DNA of 62,699 nucleotides from Gemmatimonadota bacterium (lineage in GTDB: Bacteria; Gemmatimonadota; Gemmatimonadetes; Gemmatimonadales; GWC2-71-9): assembly GCA_003222085.1 (NCBI GenBank), contig QHUK01000039.1:1-62699 (forward strand). The letters are read 5' to 3'. Numbering within the stretch: position 1 is the stretch's first letter; every line of letters starts with the position of its first letter. Made by a program: the position numbers and the translations under genes. Below are positions 32,441-40,566 of this stretch, piece after piece. A model generated the notes under the pieces. That model saw nothing but the letters and a program-made list of their open reading frames with translations, made no database searches and had not been told where the DNA came from.

Positions 32441-34401
32441 GGGGTGGCTGATCCGCTGGCCCCGAGCAGGTAGCGCTCGGTGAAGAGAATCGTGGCGTAG
32501 AACTGGAAGTCCTGGTTCCCCTTCTTGCGGAAGCCGTGGCCCTCGTCCTTGGCCATCAGATACCACACGGGCACCCCGCGGCGTTTCAAGGCCGCGACCA
32601 TCTGCTCGGCCTCGCTGCGCGGCACCCGAGGATCGTTCATGCCTTGAACAATGAAGAGCGGCTTCGTGACCTTGTCGACGTTGTTGAGCGGGGCGGTCCG
32701 CTCCATCCAGGCCCGCAGCGTCGAGTCGCGCTCGTCGCCGTACTCCACCCGGCGCAGGTCCTGGCGGTAGCCGGACGTATGCTCGAGGAAGGTCGCGAGG
32801 TTCGAGATGCCGACGACGTCCACCGAGCAGCAGATCGGGCCATTGTACTGGGTGGCGGTCACGAGCGTCATGTGCCCCCCGTAGCTGCCCCCCGTGACCA
32901 GTACGCGATCGGCGTCGAGATCGGGCCGAGTGCGGATCCACTGAAGCAGGGCGCCGATGTCTTTGTAGGCGCCGTCCCGCAGCACACCATTGTCGAGCTT
33001 TGTGAATGTCTTGCCGTAGCCCGTCGAGCCGCGAATGTTGGGGAAGATGATCGCGACCCCGAGCTCGTGGACATAAAAGTTGTTACGGCCGAGGAAGCCC
33101 GGCCGGGACTGACCTTCCGGTCCCCCATGGATGTTGATGATCACGGGGCGGCGTCCGGCGAAGCGGGCGGGGGGCTTATAAAGGAAGCCCGAGATCGCCC
33201 GCCCGTCGAAGCTCGGCCAGTGCACCAGCTCGGACTCGGTGAAGTCCCTGGTGTTGAGCCCCGCCGTCTCGCTCTCGGTCCAACGGGTGACCGTGCCGCC
33301 CGCGAGGTCCAACGAGTACGCGTCGGCGGGCGCGCGCGCCGAGGTCAACGTAAAGCCCAGCTCGGCACCGCTCCGCCGCCAGCGGACGTCGGAAATCAGG
33401 CCGGTCGGCAGCTTGGGAAGACGGCGCGCGGCACCCGTCGCGGCGTCGATCACGTGCAACACGCCGACCCCATCTTCGTTGGTGACGCACGCGATCCACC
33501 GGCCGTCCGGCGACAGATCGAACTCGTCGACGTCCCAGGGGATCGCGGTGGTGAGGAACCGGTAGCCCCTGGTCGCGAGATCGAGATACGCGAGGCGCTG
33601 AAACTCGGAGCCCTGGTCGGTCGACACATAGATGCCTTTACCGTCACGACTGAACTTCGCGTCTCCGTAGGCCACCGGCTCGCTCCCCGGCTGCGGCGCG
33701 AGCAGGGTCTTCTGGCCGCTCGCGGCGTCCACGAGCCACAGGTAGCTCTCGTTGACGGACACCCCTTGCGAGAGGAGGATCGTCCGGTCGTCGGGCGACC
33801 AATCGAGGGGTCCGTACCCCCCGCCCTGGAGCTCGATCACCATGTGATCGGTGGCGGGGTTGCTCGGATCGATCGACCACAGGTCCAGGTCCCGCCCCGT
33901 GCGGCGCGTGGACATGTAGGCATAGCGGTCGCCCTTGTGCGACCACGCGCCCCCCACATTGCGCGACTTCCCGTCGGTGAGCAGCGTGATTTCGCCGGTC
34001 GCCACGTCGTAGCGATACTTCTGGAAGAACTCGGCGCCTCCCACGTCCTTGGTGAACACGATATAGCGGCCGTCGGTGGGTTGATACGACGCCCCGGACA
34101 CGGGATCGGGGAAGAAGGTGAGTTGACTGCGGTCGCCGCCGGGTGACCGCACGCGGTGCAATTGCGGCGCGTCGCCGAACCGCGTCCCGATGATCATCTC
34201 GCGCCGCGTCGGATGCCAGTCCCAGAACCCGGCTGCGCGGAACTCGCTGTAGGGGCGCGCCGCCGCGGCGATCGCCGCCGGCACCGGCGGCACACCGTCG
34301 GTCACGAGGTTGTCGCTCGGTGCGACGACGTCGGACTGGGCGAGCGCCGGGATCGGGACGAGGAGGGTAGCAGTAAGCAGCAGACACGAGAGCTTGCGCA
34401 T
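32437..34401 (-). CDS. Secreted S9 prolyl-oligopeptidase family peptidase
   Basis: A 654-residue secreted peptidase. The signal peptide (MRKLSCLLLTATLLVPIPALAQ) starts at ATG 34401. A beta-propeller N-terminal part (WSPDDRTILLS, FSRDGKGIYVS, LSPDGRWIACV) is followed by an alpha/beta-hydrolase domain. The triad is Ser in TGGSYGGHM (about 502), Asp in GMNDPRVP (about 590) and His in DEGHGF (about 624). It likely degrades peptides in the periplasm or outside. The following two genes are coupled to it. Confidence 0.95.
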   Translation of the reverse strand: MRKLSCLLLTATLLVPIPALAQSDVVAPSDNLVTDGVPPVPAAIAAAARPYSEFRAAGFWDWHPTRREMIIGTRFGDAPQLHRVRSPGGDRSQLTFFPDPVSGASYQPTDGRYIVFTKDVGGAEFFQKYRYDVATGEITLLTDGKSRNVGGAWSHKGDRYAYMSTRRTGRDLDLWSIDPSNPATDHMVIELQGGGYGPLDWSPDDRTILLSQGVSVNESYLWLVDAASGQKTLLAPQPGSEPVAYGDAKFSRDGKGIYVSTDQGSEFQRLAYLDLATRGYRFLTTAIPWDVDEFDLSPDGRWIACVTNEDGVGVLHVIDAATGAARRLPKLPTGLISDVRWRRSGAELGFTLTSARAPADAYSLDLAGGTVTRWTESETAGLNTRDFTESELVHWPSFDGRAISGFLYKPPARFAGRRPVIINIHGGPEGQSRPGFLGRNNFYVHELGVAIIFPNIRGSTGYGKTFTKLDNGVLRDGAYKDIGALLQWIRTRPDLDADRVLVTGGSYGGHMTLVTATQYNGPICCSVDVVGISNLATFLEHTSGYRQDLRRVEYGDERDSTLRAWMERTAPLNNVDKVTKPLFIVQGMNDPRVPRSEAEQMVAALKRRGVPVWYLMAKDEGHGFRKKGNQDFQFYATILFTERYLLGASGSATP

Positions 34402-34512
34402 ACGGGCGCCCCGCTGGCGATGTAGGTCGAGAAAACTACGGCATTCGGGAGGCGCGCGCTCGCCGACTCGCACCCTGCGTCGTAGCTTTCGACGGAGTCA
34501 CGAATTGGGGGA

Positions 34513-35889
34513 GTGGTGACGGCGGACAGATATCCCGACAGCCACGTGTTCTACCGCACGCTCGGGCGCGAGTACCCCCGCATCGTGCGCGGCGAAGGCT
34601 GCTGGCTCGTAGACGAGCGCGGCAAGCGGTACCTGGATGCCGTGGGGGGCGCCTTCGTCGCCAACCTGGGACATTCGAACCCGGCGATCGCCGAGGCGCT
34701 GGGGCAACAGGCGCGCCGGTTCGGCTATCTGTCAGGGACGGCCTTCACGCACGAGCCGATCGAGGCCCTGGCGGCGGAGCTCGCGGCCACGCTCCCCGGG
34801 GACCTCGACAAGCTCTACTTCCTCTCTTCCGGGTCGGAAGCCGTCGAAGCGGCGCTGAAGCTGGCGCGGCAGTACTGGGTGGAGCGAGGGCTCCCCCGGA
34901 AGCACACGATCATCGCGCTCGCCCCCGCCTATCACGGCAACACGCTGCTCGCCCTGTCGGCGTCGGCACGGGAGCACTACCGCGCGTTCTACCGCGAGTG
35001 GCTGGTGGACGTGCGGCGGATTCCGGCGTCGTATCCCTACCGGTGTCCGTGCCGCGGCCACGAGGCCGGTTGCCCGATCTGCGGCGGCACGGCGCTCGAG
35101 GAGGCGATCACCCGAGTTGGCGCCGAGCACGTGGCGGCGTTCATCGCGGAGCCGGTGGGCGGCTCGTCGACGGGAGCGTCCACGCCGCGGCCGGACTACT
35201 TCAAGCGGATTCGCGAGATCTGCGATCGCCACCAGGTGCTGTTCGTCGCTGACGAGATCCTCGTCGGCGCGGGCCGCACGGGTACATGGTGGGCGATGGA
35301 GCAGTATGGGGCCGTGCCGGACATCCTGGTGATGGGGAAGGGGATCTCCGGGGGGTACGTGCCGCTGTCCGCCATCGCGGCGCCCGAGCGGATCATCGAC
35401 GTGATCGCGAACGGCTCCGGGAGCTTCATGCACGCGCAAACGTACTCGCACCATCCGGTGGCGTGCGCCGCGGGCCTCGCGGCCGTACGCTACCTGAAGG
35501 AGCATCGGCTCGTGGCGCGCTGTGCCGAGATGGGGAAGGAGCTCCAGCGGCGACTCGCCCCGCTCGGGCGCCTGCCGCACGTAGGCGACGTGCGCGGGCG
35601 CGGGCTCCTCGCCGGCGTCGAATTCGTGGAAGACAAGGAGACGCGCGCGCCGCTCCCTCGGACTGCGAAGTTCGCGGAGACGTTCGTCGAAGCGGCGCAG
35701 GGCGAGGGGCTCGTCCTGTGGCCTAATGTGGGCCACGCGGACGGGACCAATGGCGACCTCGTGATGGTTGCGCCGCCCTTCATTATCACGGAGCGCGAGC
35801 TCGACGAGCTGGTCGAGCGGTTTACGGCGGCCTTGGAAGCGACCGTGAGGGCCGTCGTCAGTCGGCAGTCGACCTTGGAGCCTCGATGA
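34513..35889 (+). CDS. Class-III aminotransferase (omega-transaminase type)
   Basis: A 458-residue PLP enzyme. Landmarks are SSGSEAVEAALKLARQY, YHGNTLLALS, DEILVGAGRTG, the PLP Lys in MGKGISGGY (about 276), and TYSHHPVACAAGLA. A Cys-rich insert, CPCRGHEAGCPICGG, lies near residue 180. It transfers an amino group from an omega-amino or amino acid donor. Start is GTG 34513 or 34516. Its TGA overlaps the ATG of the aldehyde dehydrogenase, so a transaminase-to-dehydrogenase sequence of steps is likely. Confidence 0.93.
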   Translation: MVTADRYPDSHVFYRTLGREYPRIVRGEGCWLVDERGKRYLDAVGGAFVANLGHSNPAIAEALGQQARRFGYLSGTAFTHEPIEALAAELAATLPGDLDKLYFLSSGSEAVEAALKLARQYWVERGLPRKHTIIALAPAYHGNTLLALSASAREHYRAFYREWLVDVRRIPASYPYRCPCRGHEAGCPICGGTALEEAITRVGAEHVAAFIAEPVGGSSTGASTPRPDYFKRIREICDRHQVLFVADEILVGAGRTGTWWAMEQYGAVPDILVMGKGISGGYVPLSAIAAPERIIDVIANGSGSFMHAQTYSHHPVACAAGLAAVRYLKEHRLVARCAEMGKELQRRLAPLGRLPHVGDVRGRGLLAGVEFVEDKETRAPLPRTAKFAETFVEAAQGEGLVLWPNVGHADGTNGDLVMVAPPFIITERELDELVERFTAALEATVRAVVSRQSTLEPR

Positions 35890-37472
35890 CGGCAACCGCC
35901 CCCAACCAGTCCAAGGTCACCTACACTTCGGCCAACGTCGACTGGGAGCTGTTCCACCGCCAGTTCGACGATGCGCTGGCGCGCGTTCGGGCGCAGCTCG
36001 GGCGGGACTACCCGCTGTACATCGGCCGGGACGCGGTGGAGTCGGGCGGCCCCCCAATCGTAGACCGGTCACCGATCGACACGAGCACGACCCTGGGACG
36101 ATTCGCCACTGCGACGCCAGAGCAGGTCGGGCGCGCCGTCGCCGCCGCAAAAGCAGCCCAGCGCGACTGGGCGCACCGGTCGTGGCGCGAGCGGGTCGCG
36201 ACGCTGCGCCAGGCGGCGGGCCTGATTCGGGAGCGCAAGTTCGAGCTGGCGGCGATCATGGCCCTGGAGGTGGGTAAGAGCCGACTCGAGTCGATGGGGG
36301 ACGCCGAAGAGTCGGCCGACCTGATCGACTACTATTGCCAGGAGCTGGAGGACGCGAACGGCTTCGTGCGTCAGATGGCGAAGGTGACGGCGGTCGAGCG
36401 GAATACCGACGCGCTGCGCCCTTACGGCGTGTTCGCCTGTATCGCCCCGTTCAACTTTCCCCTCGCCCTGTCCACCGGGATGTCGGCCGCGGCGCTCATG
36501 ACGGGCAATGCCGTCGTGTACAAGCCCGCCGAGGAGACGCCCTGGACGGGGCTCAAGCTGTACGAGGTGTACCGGGACGCAGGGCTTCCGCCCGGGGCGT
36601 TCAACTACATCCCGGGCACGGGCGAGGTCACGGGCGAGGCTCTGTGGCGGCACGAGGGAATCGACGGGGTCGTCTTCACGGGCTCCAAGGCTGTGGGGAT
36701 GCACATCTATCAGGGCCTCTCCCGCCAATGGATCAAGCCGTGCCTGCTCGAGATGGGCGGCAAGAACGCGGCCATCGTCATGGACTCGGCGGACCTGGAT
36801 GCCGCGGCGGAAGGGGTCACGCGCTCCGCGTTCGGGCTGCAGAACCAGAAGTGCAGCGCCACGTCGCGCGTGTACGTGCATCGGGGGGTGGCGCGAGCCT
36901 TCGTCGAGAAGCTCACGGAGAAGACGAAGGCCCTGAAGCTCGGGGACCCGACGGAGCGTGACGTGTCTTTCGGCCCGGTGATCAACGCGGCGGCGGTGGA
37001 GCGCTTCGTGCGCGCGGTGTCGCAAGCCCGGCAGGAGGGGACGGTCCTGGTGGGGGGGGAGCGGCTGCGGGGCGGGCAGTTCGAGCGCGGGTATTTCGTC
37101 GCGCCCACGATCGCCCGGCTGCCGCTCTCGTCCGCGCTCTTCACCGAGGAGCTGTTCGTGCCCATTCTGGCGGTGGGCGAGGTGGCGGGGCTCGAGCAGG
37201 CGCTTGCGGAGGCCAACAGGGTGGAATACGGGCTCACCGCGGGCATCTTCTCGAAGCAGGCCGAGGAGGTGGAGCGGTTCTTCGACGAGATCGAGGCCGG
37301 CGTGTGCTACGCGAACAAGCGCACCGGCGCCACCACCGGCGCGTGGCCCGGGGCGCAGCCGTTCACGGGGTGGAAGGGATCGGGCTCGACGGGGAAGGGC
37401 GGGTGCGGGCCGTACTACGTCGCGCAGTTCCTGCGAGAGCAGAGCCGGACCGTGATCGAGGAGTCGCGATGA
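35886..37472 (+). CDS. Aldehyde dehydrogenase, P5C dehydrogenase (RocA)-like
   Basis: A 528-residue aldehyde dehydrogenase, the length of the 1-pyrroline-5-carboxylate dehydrogenase branch. Active-site Cys is in GLQNQKCSATSRVYV (about 322), general-base Glu in LLEMGGKNAA (about 288), and Asn/Pro in IAPFNFPLAL. The ending GCGPYYVAQFLREQSRTV is RocA-like. It oxidises a semialdehyde to the acid with NAD(P). Both neighbours are transaminases joined by ATGA overlaps, so the substrate is probably a semialdehyde made by one of them; glutamate semialdehyde is one possibility. Confidence 0.93.
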   Translation: MTATAPNQSKVTYTSANVDWELFHRQFDDALARVRAQLGRDYPLYIGRDAVESGGPPIVDRSPIDTSTTLGRFATATPEQVGRAVAAAKAAQRDWAHRSWRERVATLRQAAGLIRERKFELAAIMALEVGKSRLESMGDAEESADLIDYYCQELEDANGFVRQMAKVTAVERNTDALRPYGVFACIAPFNFPLALSTGMSAAALMTGNAVVYKPAEETPWTGLKLYEVYRDAGLPPGAFNYIPGTGEVTGEALWRHEGIDGVVFTGSKAVGMHIYQGLSRQWIKPCLLEMGGKNAAIVMDSADLDAAAEGVTRSAFGLQNQKCSATSRVYVHRGVARAFVEKLTEKTKALKLGDPTERDVSFGPVINAAAVERFVRAVSQARQEGTVLVGGERLRGGQFERGYFVAPTIARLPLSSALFTEELFVPILAVGEVAGLEQALAEANRVEYGLTAGIFSKQAEEVERFFDEIEAGVCYANKRTGATTGAWPGAQPFTGWKGSGSTGKGGCGPYYVAQFLREQSRTVIEESR

Positions 37473-38800
37473 AGCGGGATTACCCCCGGATCGTGGTGCC
37501 GCCGCCCGGCCCGAAGGCCAAGGCGATCGTCGAGCGCCAGAATCGCTGGTCGTCTACGTCGTATCCCAAGGAATATCCCCTCGCGATCGCCCGCGGGGAG
37601 CGCGCCATGGTCGAAGACGTGGACGGGAACCGCTATCTCGACTTCATGGCCGGAATCGCCGTCGCGTCCACGGGTTACGGCCATCCCCAAGTGGTGCACG
37701 CGATCCAGGAGGCGGCGAGTCGTTTCCTGCACATCTGCGGCAGCGATTTCTACTTCGAGAGCTTCGCCGCGCTGTGCGAGCGCCTCGCGCAGCTGGCTCC
37801 GGGAAAGAGCAAGAAGCGCGTGTTTCTCTCGAACTCGGGGACGGAAGCGGTGGAGGGCGCCATCAAGCTGGCGCGGCATTCCACGGGACGTCCCGCGATT
37901 GTCGCGTTCACCGGCGCGTTCCACGGCCGCACCTACGGAGGGTTGAGCCTCACCGCCAGCAAGACGGTGCAACGCGCCGGCTTCGCCCCGTTCCTCCCCG
38001 AGGTCTACCACGTGCCGTACGGCTATCGCTATCACTGCGACTTTTGCCGTACCGAGCCCGCGTGCACGATGCGCTGCGTGTCGTCCATCGAGGACGACCT
38101 GTTTGCAAAGCGGCTGGACGCGAAGAGCGTCGCCGCCGTGTTCGTCGAGCCGATTCAGGGCGAGGGGGGCTACGTGGTGCCGCCGCCCGGGTATCTCCAG
38201 GCGTTGCGCGAGCTGTGCGATCGCCACGGCATCCTGCTCGTGTGCGACGAGGTGCAATGCGGCGTCGGGCGCACCGGGAAGATGTGGGCGTGCGAGCACG
38301 AGGGCGTCGAGCCGGACGTGCTGCTCGCGGCGAAGGGTCTGGGGAGCGGCATGCCGATCGGCGCCATCATCGCCAAGGAGTCGGTCATGAAGTGGTCGCC
38401 GGGCGCGCACGGAAGCACGTTCGGAGGAAACCCGGTGTGCTGCGCGGCCGCGCTCGCGACCCTCGACGTCGTCGAGCGCGACCTGCTGCCGAACGTGCCG
38501 CGCCTTGGCGAGCGGCTGCTCGCCGGCGTGCAGCGTCTGCAGGAGAAGTACGCCGCGATCGGCGAGGTGCGCGGCCGGGGCCTCATGATCGGGGTCGAGT
38601 TCGTGAAGGACCGGGCCACCCGGGAGCCCGCGCCGGACATCCCGCACGAGCTGGTGGAGCGGGCGTTCCGCAAGGGGTTGCTGCTCCTGGGCGCGGGCAA
38701 GAGTGCGCTGCGGCTCGCGCCGCCCCTGGTGGTGGACGAGTACGACGTGGATATGGCGCTCACGATCATCGATGAATGCCTGCGCGAGATGACGGATTAG
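37469..38800 (+). CDS. Class-III aminotransferase (GABA/ornithine type)
   Basis: A 443-residue PLP enzyme. It has SNSGTEAVEGAIKLARH, AFHGRTYGGLSLTASK, EPIQGEGGYVVPP, DEVQCGVGRTGKMWA, the PLP Lys in AAKGLGSGMP (about 289) and HGSTFGGNPV. The Cys cluster YHCDFCRTEPACTMRC (about 190) is like that of the archaeal-type 4-aminobutyrate aminotransferases. ATG 37469 overlaps the preceding stop. The last codons (GAGATGACGGAT) already contain the word repeated in the following inverted repeat. Confidence 0.93.
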   Translation: MKRDYPRIVVPPPGPKAKAIVERQNRWSSTSYPKEYPLAIARGERAMVEDVDGNRYLDFMAGIAVASTGYGHPQVVHAIQEAASRFLHICGSDFYFESFAALCERLAQLAPGKSKKRVFLSNSGTEAVEGAIKLARHSTGRPAIVAFTGAFHGRTYGGLSLTASKTVQRAGFAPFLPEVYHVPYGYRYHCDFCRTEPACTMRCVSSIEDDLFAKRLDAKSVAAVFVEPIQGEGGYVVPPPGYLQALRELCDRHGILLVCDEVQCGVGRTGKMWACEHEGVEPDVLLAAKGLGSGMPIGAIIAKESVMKWSPGAHGSTFGGNPVCCAAALATLDVVERDLLPNVPRLGERLLAGVQRLQEKYAAIGEVRGRGLMIGVEFVKDRATREPAPDIPHELVERAFRKGLLLLGAGKSALRLAPPLVVDEYDVDMALTIIDECLREMTD

Positions 38801-38899
38801 GCGTCATCCGTCGTCGGTTATCCGTCATCCGTAAATAAATGACCATGTGACGACAGGAGCAGTCTCTACGGATGACGGACCACGGATGACGGACGACGC
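38801..38899. repeat. Inverted word repeat, TCATCCG / CGGATGA
   Basis: The left arm (38801-38832) carries the words CGTCATCCG, CGTCGTCGG, TTATCCG and TCATCCG. The right arm (38868-38899) carries CGGATGACGGA twice and GACGACGC, the reverse complement. The arms are 35 nt apart and would form a long imperfect hairpin. The repeat lies between the aminotransferase and the CoA-transferase gene and covers the first codons of the latter. The same words are used at 51686-51760. Confidence 0.85.
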
Positions 38900-39803
38900 T
38901 TCCAAAGTGACGTCGATGCGCGACGCGATCGCGCGTTTCGTCCACGACGGTGACACCGTCGTCATCGAAGGCTTCACCCACCTCATCTGCTTTGCCGCGG
39001 GTCACGAGATCATCCGCCAGGGGCGCCGCGACCTGACCCTGGCCCGCCTCACGCCCGATTTGATCTACGACCAGATGATCGCGGCGGGCTGCGCGCGGAA
39101 GCTGGTCTTCTCGTGGGCCGGGAACCCCGGCGTCGGCTCGCTGCACGCGTTCCGGCGCGCCATCGAAGGGCGGGCGACCGAGCGCCGGCTCGAGATCGAG
39201 GAGTACTCGCATTTCGGGATGGTCGCGCGCTTCTCCGCGGGCGCGGCCCGCCTCCCGTTCTGGCCGCTGCGCAATTACATGGGCACCGACCTGGCAAAGG
39301 CGAATCCGCGCATCAAGACGGTGGCGTGTCCGTACACGGGGGAAGCCCTGGCCACCGTCCCCGCGCTGAACCCGGGCGTCACGATCGTTCACGCGCAGCG
39401 CGCCGACGCGGCGGGGAATACGCAGATGTGGGGCCTCGTGGGCGTGCAGAAGGAAGCGGCCTTCGCGTCGGAGCGTGTGATCGTCGTCGCCGAGGAGCTC
39501 GTGGATGAGGAGGTCATCCGCTCCGATCCGAACCGGACGGTCATTCCGTCCATGATCGTGAGCGCCGTGGTGGTCGAGCCGTGGGGCGCGCATCCCTCCT
39601 ACGCGCAGGGGTACTACGACCGCGATAACGACTTCTACGTCGCTTGGGAGAGCATCTCGCGTGATCCGAGCCGGCTCCAGCGCTACCTCGACGAATTCGT
39701 GCACGGCGTTCCCGATCGCGCCGCCTACCTGGAGAAACAGCCGCAAGTCACAAGGCTCAAGGCGAAAGAGCGCTTCTCGGCGGGGGTGAATTACGGTTTC
39801 TGA
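38886..39803 (+). CDS. CoA-transferase subunit A (3-oxoacid/glutaconate type)
   Basis: A 305-residue alpha subunit of a family I CoA-transferase. It shows VHDGDTVVIEGFTHL, GNPGVGSLHAFRRA, CPYTGEALATVPALNPGV and HAQRADAAGNTQMWG. The start is uncertain: ATG 38886 (MTDDASKV), ATG 38916 (MRDAIARF) or an upstream GTG at 38847 inside the inverted repeat. The gene pairs with the next one, the beta subunit carrying the catalytic Glu. Following the transaminase/dehydrogenase genes, it may activate the resulting acid as a CoA ester. Confidence 0.9.
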   Translation: MTDDASKVTSMRDAIARFVHDGDTVVIEGFTHLICFAAGHEIIRQGRRDLTLARLTPDLIYDQMIAAGCARKLVFSWAGNPGVGSLHAFRRAIEGRATERRLEIEEYSHFGMVARFSAGAARLPFWPLRNYMGTDLAKANPRIKTVACPYTGEALATVPALNPGVTIVHAQRADAAGNTQMWGLVGVQKEAAFASERVIVVAEELVDEEVIRSDPNRTVIPSMIVSAVVVEPWGAHPSYAQGYYDRDNDFYVAWESISRDPSRLQRYLDEFVHGVPDRAAYLEKQPQVTRLKAKERFSAGVNYGF

Positions 39804-39822
39804 CGCCTACACCCCCGACGAA

Positions 39823-40566
39823 ATGATGGCCGCCGTCGCGGCGCGCGAGCTCCGCGACGGGGAAGTCGTATTCGTCGGCATCGGGCTCCCGAATCTAGCG
39901 TGCAACCTGGCGCGTCGGATGCACGCGCCTCGTCTCGTCCTGATCTACGAGTCGGGCGCGGTGGGGGCGGTGCCCGAACGCCTCCCCGTCTCCATCGGCG
40001 ACCCGGCGCTCGTGACGGGATCCCTCATGGTGTGCGGCATGGCCGACGTGTTCCAGCTGTTCCTGCAGAACGGCCGAATCGAGGTCGGCTTCCTGGGCGG
40101 CGCGCAGGTCGACCGCTACGGCAACATCAACACGACGGTCATCGGGTCGTACGACCGACCAACCGTGCGGTTGCCCGGGTCCGGCGGCGCGGCGGAGATC
40201 GCGGTGCACGCGCACCGGACGCTCATCGTCGCGAAACTCAACCCGCGTGGGTTCCCCGAACAGGTGGATTTCATCACGAGCCCGGGCCAGCGCAGCCGCG
40301 GCGCCGCCCGGCGCGAGCTGGGGATGCCCGGCCGGGGACCGGTGAAGGTCATCACCGACAAGGCGATCCTCGAGGCGAACGGGACGACGGGCGAGATGAC
40401 GCTGGCGGCGCTGTATCCCGGCGTGTCGGCCGAAGCCGTGCAGGCGGGCGTCGGATGGCCCCTCACGCGGGCGCCGCGGCTCGGGGCCGTCGCGCCGCCG
40501 AGCGCCGCCGAGCTGCGCCTGCTCCGGGACGTGCTCGACCCGAAGCGCCTGTATCTCAGGGGATGA
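39823..40566 (+). CDS. CoA-transferase subunit B
   Basis: The 247-residue beta subunit, with ARELRDGEVVFVGIGLPNLA, the active-site Glu region YESGAVGAVP, GFLGGAQVDRYGNINTTVIG and LPGSGGAAEIA. In homologues the protein starts about 10 residues before MMAAVAAREL. Here the in-frame codons upstream (VSDAYTPDE) have no ATG, GTG or TTG; the only candidate is ATT 39790, which follows GGGGGTG. ATG 39823 itself has no ribosome site. I annotate from ATG 39823 and flag a possible ATT start. Confidence 0.9.
   Translation: MMAAVAARELRDGEVVFVGIGLPNLACNLARRMHAPRLVLIYESGAVGAVPERLPVSIGDPALVTGSLMVCGMADVFQLFLQNGRIEVGFLGGAQVDRYGNINTTVIGSYDRPTVRLPGSGGAAEIAVHAHRTLIVAKLNPRGFPEQVDFITSPGQRSRGAARRELGMPGRGPVKVITDKAILEANGTTGEMTLAALYPGVSAEAVQAGVGWPLTRAPRLGAVAPPSAAELRLLRDVLDPKRLYLRG

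Noticed and set aside
32536-34146. Long open frame antisense to the S9 peptidase
   Set aside because: Its composition is Arg/Asp/Val-rich without motifs, as expected from the shadow of a high-GC gene; the peptidase strand has all catalytic motifs.
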